Positions 40,297 through 49,957 of a stretch of 64,000 nucleotides of DNA are shown one piece after another. This DNA is from Microbacterium horticulturae (GTDB lineage Bacteria > Actinomycetota > Actinomycetes > Actinomycetales > Microbacteriaceae): assembly GCF_029094505.1 (NCBI RefSeq), contig NZ_CP119108.1:1116001-1180000 (forward strand). Reading direction: 5' to 3'. Position 1 is the stretch's first letter, and each line of letters starts with the position of its first letter. A program made the translations under genes and the position numbers. A model generated the notes under the pieces. It was not told the DNA's origin. It worked only from the letters and a program-made list of their open reading frames with translations, and searched no databases.

Positions 40297-41991
40297 TCAC
40301 GGAGCGAGCGGGTTGGCCTCCTCCTTCGCGGCGGCGGCCTCGATCTCGATGACCTTCGGGTCGTTCTCGTCGGCACCGTAGTCGCTGCGCTTCGTGGCGT
40401 CGGCGGTGTCGGTCACCTTGAACGCACGGAGGATGAGCGTGACCACGACGGCCACGAGCGCGTTGACGACGAAGGCCGAGACGCCGATGTACACCGGGAC
40501 GTCGGTGAACGGGAAGTTCGCTATCGATCCGCCGAAGTGCTTGCCGGTGCCCGGTTTGATCACGTTGTACGCCGAGATCGTGCCGTAAAGGATGCCAGCC
40601 GCCCAGCCGGCGAACAGCGCCCACTTGTTGAACCAGCGGGTGTACAGCCCCGCAACGATCGCCGGGAACGTCTGGAGGATCCAGATGCCGCCCAGCAGCT
40701 GCAGGTTGATGGCCGCCGACGTGTCCATCCCCAGCACGAAGACGAGGGCGCCGAGCTTCACGACCAGCGAGACGAGCTTGGAGACCTTCGCCTCCTGCTG
40801 CGGCGTCGCGTTCTTCTTGAAGTAGTCCTTGTAGATGTTGCGGGTGAACAGATTGGATGCCGCGATCGACATGATCGCCGCGGGCACCAGGGCGCCGATT
40901 GCGATTGCCGCCAGGGCGACGCCGGCGAACCACTTCGGGAACAGGTCGGTGAACAGCTGCGGGATCACCAGCTGTGCGTTGATCGCACCGTCGACGTCCA
41001 CGGGGTTCGTGCCGGCCTTGATCGCGACATAGCCGAGCAGCGCGAGGCCGCCGAGCATGAGCGAGTAGAGCGGCAGGATCATCGCGTTGCGGCGGATGGT
41101 GTTGCGCGATTTGGTCGCCAGGACGCCGGTGATCGAGTGCGGGTACATGAACAGCGCCATGGCCGAGCCGAGGGCGAGCGTCCAGTACGCGTTGAACGAG
41201 CCGGCGCCCGGGATCACCGCGCCGAACGGTTTGCCCGTCACGTCGTTGACCGCGCTGAGCTTGTCGTCGGCCGCCGAGAAAATGCTCTCCCAGCCGCCGA
41301 CCTTGCTCGGCAGATAGATGATCGCGACGATGATCGCGGCGTAGATCAGGATGTCTTTGACCACCGCGATCAGTGCCGGCGCCCGCAGGCCGGCCGTGTA
41401 CGTGTACGCGGCCAGGACGACGAACGCGATGATCAGCGGCAGGTCGGCCATGAACCAGTTCGTGTTCGAGCCCAGACCCAGCACCGTGAGCACCGATTTG
41501 ATGCCGACCAGCTGCAGAGCGATGTACGGCATCGTGGCGATGATGCCGGTCAGCGCCACCGCGAGCGACAGCGTGCGGCTGCCGTACCGTCCGCCGACGA
41601 AGTCGGCCGGGGTGACGTAGCCGTGCCGGTGCGAAACCGACCACAGGCGCGACATCAGCAGGAAGACGATCGGGTACAGCACGATGGTGTACGGCACGGC
41701 GAAGAAGCCGCTGACGGCGCCGGCCGCCCACATCGCGGCCGGAACGGCCACGAAGGTGTACGCGGTGTAGAGGTCGCCGCCCAGGAGGAACCAGGTGACC
41801 CAGGTGCCGAAGCCGCGGCCGCCCAGGCCCCACTCGTCGAGTGAGTTCATGCCGCGCTCGCTCGGCTTGGTGCGCCAGCGCGACGCCCAGAAGCCGATCA
41901 CGGCGACGACGACGAACAGGACGACGACGATGATCAGCGGGACCCATTCGATCGCCCGCTGCGGGGCGACATCTGCGGTGAGAACGTGCAT
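40297..41991 (-). CDS. Sodium:solute symporter, probable monocarboxylate (MctP-like) permease
   Basis: A 564-residue SSS-family symporter with about 13 membrane helices. Typical features are WFLLGGDLYTAYTFVAVPAAM in helix 2, SHRHGYVTPADFVGGRYGSR after helix 4, and the long ITGVLATKSRNTIRRNAM segment. The partner DUF3311 gene directly upstream, overlapping by one base (TGATG), and the overall layout match actinobacterial pyruvate/lactate/acetate permeases. The C-terminal tail is charged. The substrate assignment is by family resemblance. Confidence 0.88.
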   Translation of the reverse strand: MHVLTADVAPQRAIEWVPLIIVVVLFVVVAVIGFWASRWRTKPSERGMNSLDEWGLGGRGFGTWVTWFLLGGDLYTAYTFVAVPAAMWAAGAVSGFFAVPYTIVLYPIVFLLMSRLWSVSHRHGYVTPADFVGGRYGSRTLSLAVALTGIIATMPYIALQLVGIKSVLTVLGLGSNTNWFMADLPLIIAFVVLAAYTYTAGLRAPALIAVVKDILIYAAIIVAIIYLPSKVGGWESIFSAADDKLSAVNDVTGKPFGAVIPGAGSFNAYWTLALGSAMALFMYPHSITGVLATKSRNTIRRNAMILPLYSLMLGGLALLGYVAIKAGTNPVDVDGAINAQLVIPQLFTDLFPKWFAGVALAAIAIGALVPAAIMSIAASNLFTRNIYKDYFKKNATPQQEAKVSKLVSLVVKLGALVFVLGMDTSAAINLQLLGGIWILQTFPAIVAGLYTRWFNKWALFAGWAAGILYGTISAYNVIKPGTGKHFGGSIANFPFTDVPVYIGVSAFVVNALVAVVVTLILRAFKVTDTADATKRSDYGADENDPKVIEIEAAAAKEEANPLAP

Positions 41992-42260
41992 CAGGCGGCC
42001 TTCCCTTCACGTACCTCGGCGCGGCGCCGGCGGTCTTCCTTGCGCATGACGACGTAGGCGATGGCGAGCAGGCCGGAGGCGATGAACACCCACAGCATCT
42101 GGTACCAGTAGAAGAACGGGATGCCCCACAGCGTGGGTTCCCAGCTCGCGTACATCGGCACGAGCAGTGGCATCACGATCGCGATCGCGATGAGGATGCC
42201 GGCGACGATGTACGGCCCTGGTCTGGCCGGTCCTCGCGTGGGGGTGTCGTGTGACGTCAT
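41991..42260 (-). CDS. DUF3311 small membrane protein
   Basis: An 89-residue protein with two transmembrane helices: PYIVAGILIAIAIVMPLLVPMY and WYQMLWVFIASGLLAIAYVVM. It ends in a basic tail MRKEDRRRRAEVREGKAA. The family is almost always found next to a sodium:solute symporter and probably is an accessory subunit. The ATG has GGAAGGGAC upstream. It leads the two-gene symporter operon. Confidence 0.9.
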   Translation of the reverse strand: MTSHDTPTRGPARPGPYIVAGILIAIAIVMPLLVPMYASWEPTLWGIPFFYWYQMLWVFIASGLLAIAYVVMRKEDRRRRAEVREGKAA

Positions 42261-42357
42261 CGTCAGTCCCTTCCGGATTCAGTTGTTCGTCGGGCTACCT
42301 GGGAGTAACCCGAGAACACTTTTCTCTGGGCGGGGCCCTCACGTCAAGAGGGCGCGC

Positions 42358-42373
42358 GATCAGAAGTCTGATC
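42358..42373 (-). terminator. Small inverted repeat after hrpA
   Basis: GATCAGA and TCTGATC flank two bases, 13 bases beyond the hrpA stop. It may end the hrpA transcript before the symporter operon promoter. The effective loop would be six to eight bases, so this is a modest hairpin. Confidence 0.35.
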
Positions 42374-42385
42374 GTGTCGAAAGTC

Positions 42386-45300
42386 TCACGAAGCGCGCGC
42401 GCCCAGCGCCTTGACGATCCGCGGCAGCGACACCGGCTGCGCGGTGCCGAGCGTCTGTGCGAACAGGCTCACGCGGTACTCCTCGAGCATCCAGCGGACG
42501 GCGATGAGGGCCCCAGGCGCATCGGACGGGGGAGGGATGACGCCGCCGGCCTCTTCGTACAGAGCCAGGGCGCGCTCGAGCTCGGTCTGACGCTGCCGAT
42601 CGCGCCCGGGGTTGTCCGACAGCGCCTGAAGGCGGATGAGGGCTCCCTGCAGGTAGCGGGGCAGATGCGCGAGCTGCGCGAGCCCGGTGCGCGACACGAA
42701 GCCCGAGAAGACGAGGCCGGCCAGCTGCGTCTTGATGTCGCCCAGTGCCGACAGCAGCGTGAAGGCGTTCGTGCGCTTGACCGTGCGTTCGACGTCGCGA
42801 GCGGCGGTGAGGATCCGCGCCAGCAACGAGACGGCGGCGAACAGCTCGTCCATCACCGCGCCGGCGAACGCCTCGCGCACCGTGTCGAACTCGGCGCGGG
42901 TGCGCACGACGCCGCCCGGATGCGTGCGGGCGATCACGGCGTCGGCCACCGCGACGCGGCAGTCTTCGACGGCGGCCCGGGCGGACGGATAGGGGGATGC
43001 CGCGAGCGCCAGCTTCTCGGCCGAGGTGAGGTGATCGAGCACGTAGTCGGCAGGGCTCGGCGTCGACAGCAACACCAGCCGCCGAACGCCCGCCCGCAGC
43101 GACGCGGCGGCCTGCTCGGGGGTGGCCTCGATGCGTGCCGACACCGACGTGCCGTCGTCGACGAGGGCCGGGTAGCCACGGACGACGCCGCCGGCGACCT
43201 TCGTGTCGACGACCTCGGGGATTTCGTCGATGTCCCACGTCGTCATGCCGGCGCGCTCGGGGAAGGCGGATTGCCGGTCGTTGAGCGAGCGAAGCGAGTC
43301 GAAACGATCAGACCCGCGCGCGCTCGGACGTTTCGACTCGTCGCTGCGCTCCTCGCGGGGCGACCGCGTGGTGTCCGTGCTCAACGAGCGGCTCACCGCG
43401 TTCCGCGACCGCTCCGCCAGTCGGGACTGCAGCGCACCGAGGTCGCGGTCCGAGCCGATCGCTCGGCCCCGCGCATCGACCGCCCGGAACGAGACGAGCA
43501 GGTGGCCGGGCACGCGCTCCATGTCGAAGTCTGCGGCGGTGACCGGCTGGCTCGCCACCCGCCGGATGCGGTCGGCCAGCGCTTCGCGCAGCGTGCTGCG
43601 CGGCATCCCGTCGTGGGATTCCGGTCCCTGGTCGGCGAGTTCCTCCGCGAAGCGGCTCGCCCAGTCGGCGGCGGGCACCACGTGCCGCCGGATGCTCTTG
43701 GGAAGGGCGCGGATGAGCGCGGTGATGAGTTCGTCGCGCATGCCCGGCACCTGCCAGTCAAAGCCGTCGGGGCGCAGCTGCGCGAGCAGGGCGAGCGGCA
43801 CGACCACTGTCACGCCGTCGTCGGCCGCACCGGGCTCGAACCGGTAAGCCAGCGAGAGCACCTGGTCGCCCTGCGTCCAGCGGGTGGGGAAGTCGCGGGC
43901 GTCGGCGCGCGACGCGTCGTCGACGAGGTCGGCCTCGGTCAGGTCGAGCAGGTGCGGTGTGCGGCCCGACGCTTCGCGCCACCAGTTCTCGAAGGAGCGG
44001 GCGTCGAACACGTCGCGGGGCAGCCGCGCGTCGTAGAAGGCGAAGACGGCCTCATCGCCCGCGAGGATGTCGCGGCGGCGCTCGCGCTCTTCGACCTTCT
44101 CGAGGCGACGACGCAGCTCGAGGTTGCGGCGTTCGAACGCGGTCAGCCGCTTGTCGAGCCCGGAGGAGTCCCACTCGCCCTCGACGAGCGCGTGCCGCAC
44201 GAAAAGCTCGCGCGCCAGCGGCTGGTCGAACCGGGCCAGCTGCACGCGGCGGCGGGGAATGATCTCGACACCGAACAGCGTCACCTTCTGGGCGGCGACA
44301 GCGGCGCCGGCATCCTTCGACCAGTGCGGGTCTGACAGCTGGCGGCGGGCGAGGTCGCCGGCGAGCGGTTCGGCCCACTCGGGGTCGATGACCGCCACGG
44401 TGCGGGCGAACAGCCGGCTGGTCTCGACGAGTTCGGCGGCCATCACCGCCTGGGGGCTTTTGCCGCGTAACGCCGATCCAGGGAAGATCTGGAATCGCGC
44501 GCCGCGTGCCCCGAGGTACTCGGCGCGTGGTTTGCGGCGCTTCTCGCCCTTGGCCTTGCGGTCGGATGGGGCGCTGAGCGACCGGGTGTCGAGCACACCG
44601 ATCTGCGAGAGCAGCCCCGAGAGGATCGCTTTGTGCACGGCCTCGGGGTCGGCTGCGCCCTGGTCGTTGAGGTCAGCCCGGTCGTTGAGCGAGCGTAGCG
44701 AGTCGAAACGACGCCGTCCGTTGTCGGTGCGTTTCGACTCGCTCGCTGCGCTCGCTCGCTCAACGGACGAAGGCTTCAGCAGCGAGCCCAGCTGCCGGTG
44801 CACGTCGAACCACTCGCGCACGCGCACATAGTTGAGGTGCTCGGCGCGGCACGTGCGGCGGAAGGCGCTCGAGCCCAGGTCGTGCTGCAGCTGCTGCAGG
44901 TGATTCCAGAGGTTCAGGATGCTGAGGAAGTCGCTCGTGGGATCCGCAAACCGCGCGTGCAGCCGGTCGGCCTCTTCGCGGCGCTCCTCGGGGCGCTCGC
45001 GCACGTCGGGGATCGACATGCCCGCGACGATGGCGCGCACCTCGGGCAGCACGCCGGTGCGACGCGCCTCCAGCAGCATGCGCGCGAAGCGCGGGTCGAT
45101 GGGAAGGCGGGCCAGTTCGCGGCCGATGTCGGTGAGCGCGCGTTTCGACTCGCTGCGCTCGCGGGCCGGCCGGGTGGTGACGGCTCCGAGCTCGACGAGC
45201 AGGTCGAACGCCGCCTTGACGCCGCGCGAGTCGGGCGGGGTGAGGAACGGGAAGTCGGCGATGTCGCCGAACCCGAGCGAGAGCATCTGCAGCACGACCG

Positions 45301-46447
45301 ACGCGAGGCTCGTGCGCAGCACCTCGGGCTGGGTGAACTCGGGGCGGGTCTGAAAGTCGTCCTCGGCGTACAGGCGGATCGCGATACCGGGCGCGGTACG
45401 GCCGGCACGACCCGAGCGCTGCATCGCCGACGCCTGCGAGATGGGCTCGATCGGCAGTCGCTGGATCTTGCTGCGGTTGCTGTAGCGCGAGATGCGAGCG
45501 GTTCCGGCATCCACCACATAACGGATCCCGGGAACGGTCAGGCTCGTCTCGGCGACGTTGGTGGAGAGGATGACGCGGCGGCGCACGCCCGCGACGGTCG
45601 AGCGTTCGAACACCCGGTGCTGCTCGGCCGCCGACAGGCGCCCGTACAGGGGCAGTACCTCCGTGGGGGCCGCGTCCTTCGCGTACATGCCCCGCACAGC
45701 GTCCATCGCGTCGCGGATCTCGGCCTCGCCGGGCAGGAAGACGAGCACGTCGCCGGCGGGCTCGCGATCGAGCTCGCGCAGGGCGGCGGTGAGCCCGTCG
45801 AGGTCGTCCGGCGTCTCGTCGCGCTTCGCTCGCACAGCGGCCGGGGGCCGGTAGCGGATCTCGACGGGGTACGTGCGTCCCGACACCTCGATGATCGGCG
45901 CGGGGGTGCCGTCGGGCTCGGCGAAGTGCTTCGCGAAACTCTCGGGATCGATGGTCGCCGAGGTGATGATCACCTTCAGGTCGGGGCGACGGGGCAGGAT
46001 GCGGCGCAGATACCCGATGAGGAAGTCGACGTTCAGCGACCGCTCGTGCGCCTCGTCGACGATGATCGTGTCGTAACGCCCGAGCTGCCGGTCGCGGTGG
46101 ATCTCGTTGAGGAGGATCCCGTCGGTCATCAGGGTGATCCGCGTGTCGTCCGTCACCTTGTCGGTGAAGCGCACCTTGTACCCGACCGTGCTGCCCAGCG
46201 GCACCTGCAGCTCTTCGGCGACGCGCTCGGCGATGCTGCGCGCCGCGATGCGACGCGGCTGCGTGTGCGCGATGCGCGTGCGGCCGAGCTCGAGGCAGAT
46301 CTTCGGCAGCTGCGTGGTCTTGCCCGAGCCGGTCGCCCCGGCGACGATCACGACCTGGTGATCGGCGATCGCGCGCGCGATTTCGTCCCGCGCCGCGCTG
46401 ACGGGCAGCTCGGGCGGATAGGCGATGACGGGTTCGGGCGCAGACAC
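42386..46447 (-). CDS. hrpA: ATP-dependent RNA helicase HrpA, carrying in-frame repeat insertions
   Basis: A DEAH-box helicase of 1353 residues. The helicase core has Walker A GATGSGKTTQ (near 41), DEAH in VDEAHERSLN, the SAT motif ITSATID, and QRSGRAGRT. Helicase-associated and OB-fold domains follow, then the large C-terminal domain of HrpA (DUF3418). The helicase assists rRNA or mRNA remodelling. It is about 60 residues longer than usual because palindromic repeats are inserted in frame at 43276-43391, 44680-44765 and 45142-45165. I chose the GTG at 46447, near a TACGAT and a GAAGG. The ATG at 46540 would add 31 Arg-rich residues. Confidence 0.92.
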   Translation of the reverse strand: MSAPEPVIAYPPELPVSAARDEIARAIADHQVVIVAGATGSGKTTQLPKICLELGRTRIAHTQPRRIAARSIAERVAEELQVPLGSTVGYKVRFTDKVTDDTRITLMTDGILLNEIHRDRQLGRYDTIIVDEAHERSLNVDFLIGYLRRILPRRPDLKVIITSATIDPESFAKHFAEPDGTPAPIIEVSGRTYPVEIRYRPPAAVRAKRDETPDDLDGLTAALRELDREPAGDVLVFLPGEAEIRDAMDAVRGMYAKDAAPTEVLPLYGRLSAAEQHRVFERSTVAGVRRRVILSTNVAETSLTVPGIRYVVDAGTARISRYSNRSKIQRLPIEPISQASAMQRSGRAGRTAPGIAIRLYAEDDFQTRPEFTQPEVLRTSLASVVLQMLSLGFGDIADFPFLTPPDSRGVKAAFDLLVELGAVTTRPARERSESKRALTDIGRELARLPIDPRFARMLLEARRTGVLPEVRAIVAGMSIPDVRERPEERREEADRLHARFADPTSDFLSILNLWNHLQQLQHDLGSSAFRRTCRAEHLNYVRVREWFDVHRQLGSLLKPSSVERASAASESKRTDNGRRRFDSLRSLNDRADLNDQGAADPEAVHKAILSGLLSQIGVLDTRSLSAPSDRKAKGEKRRKPRAEYLGARGARFQIFPGSALRGKSPQAVMAAELVETSRLFARTVAVIDPEWAEPLAGDLARRQLSDPHWSKDAGAAVAAQKVTLFGVEIIPRRRVQLARFDQPLARELFVRHALVEGEWDSSGLDKRLTAFERRNLELRRRLEKVEERERRRDILAGDEAVFAFYDARLPRDVFDARSFENWWREASGRTPHLLDLTEADLVDDASRADARDFPTRWTQGDQVLSLAYRFEPGAADDGVTVVVPLALLAQLRPDGFDWQVPGMRDELITALIRALPKSIRRHVVPAADWASRFAEELADQGPESHDGMPRSTLREALADRIRRVASQPVTAADFDMERVPGHLLVSFRAVDARGRAIGSDRDLGALQSRLAERSRNAVSRSLSTDTTRSPREERSDESKRPSARGSDRFDSLRSLNDRQSAFPERAGMTTWDIDEIPEVVDTKVAGGVVRGYPALVDDGTSVSARIEATPEQAAASLRAGVRRLVLLSTPSPADYVLDHLTSAEKLALAASPYPSARAAVEDCRVAVADAVIARTHPGGVVRTRAEFDTVREAFAGAVMDELFAAVSLLARILTAARDVERTVKRTNAFTLLSALGDIKTQLAGLVFSGFVSRTGLAQLAHLPRYLQGALIRLQALSDNPGRDRQRQTELERALALYEEAGGVIPPPSDAPGALIAVRWMLEEYRVSLFAQTLGTAQPVSLPRIVKALGARAS
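43276..43391. repeat. Palindromic repeat inserted in hrpA (copy 1)
   Basis: The left arm at 43276-43309 contains GGTCGTTGAGCGAGCGAAGC, and the right arm at 43327-43391 is an inverted, slightly degenerate copy ending GTGCTCAACGAGC. In the HrpA frame it encodes a Ser/Arg/Asp-rich stretch including RFDSLRSLNDR and RSDESKR. The stretch interrupts the C-terminal half of the protein without a stop. Confidence 0.8.
44680..44765. repeat. Palindromic repeat inserted in hrpA (copy 2)
   Basis: The left arm (44680-44712) begins GGTCGTTGAGCGAGCGTAGC, and the right arm (44730-44765) ends GCGCTCGCTCGCTCAACG. The arms are nearly perfect inverted repeats around a 17-base centre. The translated part contains ASESKR and RRFDSLRSLNDR. 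A further partial copy (GGTCGTTGAGGTC) lies at about 44662-44674, suggesting repeated insertion or duplication. Confidence 0.85.
45142..45165. repeat. Partial palindromic repeat inserted in hrpA (copy 3)
   Basis: Only one arm is present: CGTTTCGACTCGCTGCGCTC and four further bases. In frame it encodes RERSESKRA within the helicase-associated region. It is the shortest copy in hrpA. Confidence 0.65.
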
Positions 46448-46561
46448 AGCCTTCGATCGTATCGCGTCGCTCGTCGCTCGTCGCGTGGCGCGGGCGGTTT
46501 GAGGGTCCCGGACCCGGTGTGGCACAGTCCTTTTCGGCATTGAACTTCCCGCTCACACACC

Positions 46562-46705
46562 CCTCCGGCGTGCTGACGGTGGCTCACGAGATTCCGATCT
46601 CGCCGGAGGTGCCTCTTCCCGCAATGCCGCCGACCTTCGTTTTCCCTCGGCCTCGTCCCGATGCCGCGCCGGAGGAGTAGAACGGAAGCAGGCCGCGGTG
46701 CGGCC
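46562..46705 (+). promoter_or_regulatory. Structured leader upstream of the AhpD-like gene
   Basis: CCTCCGGCG (46562-46570) can pair with either of two CGCCGGAGG copies (46601-46609 or 46667-46675). A separate hairpin, CGAGAT-TCCG-ATCTCG (46587-46602), overlaps the first partner. A third hairpin, GGCCGC-GGT-GCGGCC, is at 46691-46705. Mutually exclusive pairing suggests an attenuator or riboswitch-like leader, but some of it could be chance at this GC content. Confidence 0.35.
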
Positions 46706-46729
46706 GCCGATCGACGGAGGCGATGATCG

Positions 46730-47176
46730 ATGTCCGAGCGCATGTCCATCCAGAACGTGGACCCCGACGCGTACCGGGCGGTGCTGGCCCTGGAGAAGTA
46801 CGTCAACGGGGGCACCGTCGACGAGTCTGTGCTGCTGCTCGTGAAGATCCGAGCGTCGCAGATCAACCGTTGCGCGTGGTGTCTGGACATGCACCTGACC
46901 GAGGCGCGCGACGCGGGGATGGATCAGCGCAAACTCGACGTGCTCGCCGGCTGGAACGAGGCCGGTTCGCTGTTCGATGACCGCGAGCGTGCCGTCCTCG
47001 CTTTCGCCGAAGAGGTGACGCTCGTGAGCGAGCACGGCGTGAGCGACGACACCTGGGCGGGAGTACGCGCCCACTTCGACGAGAAGCAGACGGTGACGCT
47101 GCTCATGGCCGCCTGTGCGATCAACGTGTGGAATCGCATGAACGTGACCGCGCAGACGGTGCTGCCGCCGAAGTGA
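46730..47176 (+). CDS. Carboxymuconolactone decarboxylase / AhpD-like protein
   Basis: A 148-residue all-helical protein. The redox motif Cys-Ala-Trp-Cys and the following His in NRCAWCLDMHLTEAR (near residue 46) define the alkylhydroperoxidase-like group of this family. Such proteins reduce hydroperoxides or act as thiol relays. The ATG follows a GGAGGCGATGATCG region. A 190-base leader with several hairpins precedes it. Confidence 0.88.
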   Translation: MSERMSIQNVDPDAYRAVLALEKYVNGGTVDESVLLLVKIRASQINRCAWCLDMHLTEARDAGMDQRKLDVLAGWNEAGSLFDDRERAVLAFAEEVTLVSEHGVSDDTWAGVRAHFDEKQTVTLLMAACAINVWNRMNVTAQTVLPPK

Positions 47177-47187
47177 GGGACTCGTAG

Positions 47188-48033
<846 letters not shown>

Positions 48034-48034
48034 C

Positions 48035-49909
48035 GTGACGTCCCGCCTCGCCGGCTCGGCGAGCCCCTACCTGCGGGCTCACGCCGACAATCCCGTCGCC
48101 TGGTACCCGTGGGGTGCCGAGGCGTTCGCCGAGGCGGCGCGGCGGGACGTTCCCGTCTTCATCTCGATCGGATACTCGACCTGCCACTGGTGCCACGTCA
48201 TGGCACGTGAGTCGTTCCAGGATGCCGCCACGGCCGCCGAGCTCAACGACGGGTTCGTCGCCATCAAGGTCGACCGCGAAGAGCATCCCGACGTCGACGA
48301 CGCGTACATGGCCGCGGCATCCGCCTTCACCCGCAATCTCGGCTGGCCGCTGTCGGTGTTCGCGACGCCCGACGGCCGGGCGTTCTTCGCCGGTACGTAC
48401 TTCCCGCCCTCCCCGCGCGGCGGCAGCCCGGCGTTCCGCCAGATCCTCGCGGCGGTGCGTGACGCGTGGACGCAGCGCCGCACCGACGTGCAGCAGACGG
48501 CGGATGCCGTCGTGCAGGCGCTGCGGACGGCGCAGGATGCCGCATCCACCGGCTCCGACCTTCCGGATGTCGACGCGCTCGCCGGTGCGGCCGCCCGGGC
48601 CCTCGCCCGCGAGGACCGCGAGTACGGCGGTTTCGCCCCGCCGGGCGCGACGATGGCGACCCCGAAGTTTCCGACCGTGCCGCTGCTGCGCTTTCTGCAG
48701 GCGCCCGCGCTGGCCGAGTCCGTGCCCGAGGCGCGCGCGGCCGCGGACCGCGCGCTGCGCGCGATGGCCGCCTCGCCGCTGCGCGATACGGTCGACGGCG
48801 GATTCTTCCGCTACGCCACTCGCCGCGACTGGACGGTGCCGCACTACGAGCGCATGCTCACCGACAACGCGGGGTTGCTCGAGGTCGCGCTCGACGCCGG
48901 TGACCACGACACGGCGCGCGGTGTCACAGCCTTCCTCATCGACGTGCTGCAGCAGCCGAGCGGCGGGTTCGCGGCCGCCCAGGATTCGGAGTCGTGGATC
49001 GAGGGGCAGCGCAGCGAGGGCGGCTACTACGCGCGCGACACCGACGGCCGGGCCGCGCTGGAGCCCCCGGCGCTCGACGGCAAGATCGTCACCGGCTGGA
49101 ACGGCATGGCCATCGGCGCCCTCGCGCGCGCCGGGGCGATGCTCGGCGAGGAACGGGCGATGGATGCCGCACGGTGGGCCGCCGACGCGGTGCTCGAGAC
49201 GAACATCACCGCCGACGGGCGCCTCGCCCGCGCGTCACTCGACGAGATCGTCTCGCCGGCTGCGGCGACGCTCGAAGACTACGGGCTGCTCGCCGGTGGC
49301 CTGCTGGCGCTCGCGGGCGCCAGCGGCGAGGTGGCTTACGCGGCACGGGCGCGCGAGCTCGTCGACGACTGCCTGAGCGATGGTGGTGTCCCGGCCGTTC
49401 CCGGCGGCGGCGACCCGGTTCTGACCGCGCACGCGCTGCCCGGAGGCGCGTCGGCCGGCGATGGCGATCATCCGTCCGGACCGTCTGCACTCGCCGCCGC
49501 CGCGCTCGATCTGTGGCTGCTGGGCGCGGGGGAGCGGTACCGCGAGGTGGCGGCATCCCTCGTCTCTTCCCGCGCCGAGCAGGCGCTCGCCGAGCCCACC
49601 GCGCACGGAGCCCTGCTGCGCGTGGCCGCGCGGTTGGCGGCGCCGCCCCGACAGATCGTCGTGGTGTCGGACGGACCGTCGGCCCTCGTCGACGCGGCCC
49701 GGAGACTGCCCGCCGACGTGACGGCGCTCGTGACCCCGGCGCAGTCGCTTCTGCTCGCCGACGCGGGCTTCACGCTGTTCGACGGCAAGACCGGCACGCC
49801 TCTCGCAGACAGCGCAGCCAGTGCAGACAGCACCGTGCCGACCGTCTACGACTGCCGCGACTTCTCATGCCGCCTGCCGGTCACCGACGTGGAGGCACTC
49901 GGTCGTTGA
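48035..49909 (+). CDS. DUF255 thioredoxin-domain protein (YyaL/SPATA20-like)
   Basis: A 624-residue protein. The N-terminal thioredoxin-like domain (DUF255, about 1-165) has [13 protein letters not shown] and the redox site [14 protein letters not shown]. The remaining part is an alpha/alpha-barrel resembling six-hairpin glycosidases, with [10 protein letters not shown] and [18 protein letters not shown]. The biochemical function is unknown. The GTG start is one base past the upstream stop (TGAC GTG), so the two are co-transcribed. Its own stop is supplied by a palindromic repeat (GGTCGTTGA). Confidence 0.9.
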   Translation: MTSRLAGSASPYLRAHADNPVAWYPWGAEAFAEAARRDVPVFISIGYSTCHWCHVMARESFQDAATAAELNDGFVAIKVDREEHPDVDDAYMAAASAFTRNLGWPLSVFATPDGRAFFAGTYFPPSPRGGSPAFRQILAAVRDAWTQRRTDVQQTADAVVQALRTAQDAASTGSDLPDVDALAGAAARALAREDREYGGFAPPGATMATPKFPTVPLLRFLQAPALAESVPEARAAADRALRAMAASPLRDTVDGGFFRYATRRDWTVPHYERMLTDNAGLLEVALDAGDHDTARGVTAFLIDVLQQPSGGFAAAQDSESWIEGQRSEGGYYARDTDGRAALEPPALDGKIVTGWNGMAIGALARAGAMLGEERAMDAARWAADAVLETNITADGRLARASLDEIVSPAAATLEDYGLLAGGLLALAGASGEVAYAARARELVDDCLSDGGVPAVPGGGDPVLTAHALPGGASAGDGDHPSGPSALAAAALDLWLLGAGERYREVAASLVSSRAEQALAEPTAHGALLRVAARLAAPPRQIVVVSDGPSALVDAARRLPADVTALVTPAQSLLLADAGFTLFDGKTGTPLADSAASADSTVPTVYDCRDFSCRLPVTDVEALGR

Positions 49910-49947
49910 GCGAGCGAGCGCAGCGAGCGCGGCGAGCGCGTCGAGGC
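49901..49947. repeat. Palindromic repeat providing a stop codon
   Basis: Starts GGTCGTTGAGCGAGCGAGCG and continues as a degenerate GCGAGCG-rich run to 49947. The TGA within CGTTGA is the stop of the DUF255 gene. The copy is degenerate and lacks a clear second arm. It belongs to the family found in hrpA and at 55578-55658. Confidence 0.65.
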
Positions 49948-49957
49948 GCCACCGACG

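Noticed and set aside
40235..42010. A 591-codon frame overlapping the symporter on the same strand
   Set aside because: It is an Arg/His/Gly-rich shadow with no hydrophobic helices, while the symporter frame has clear membrane segments.
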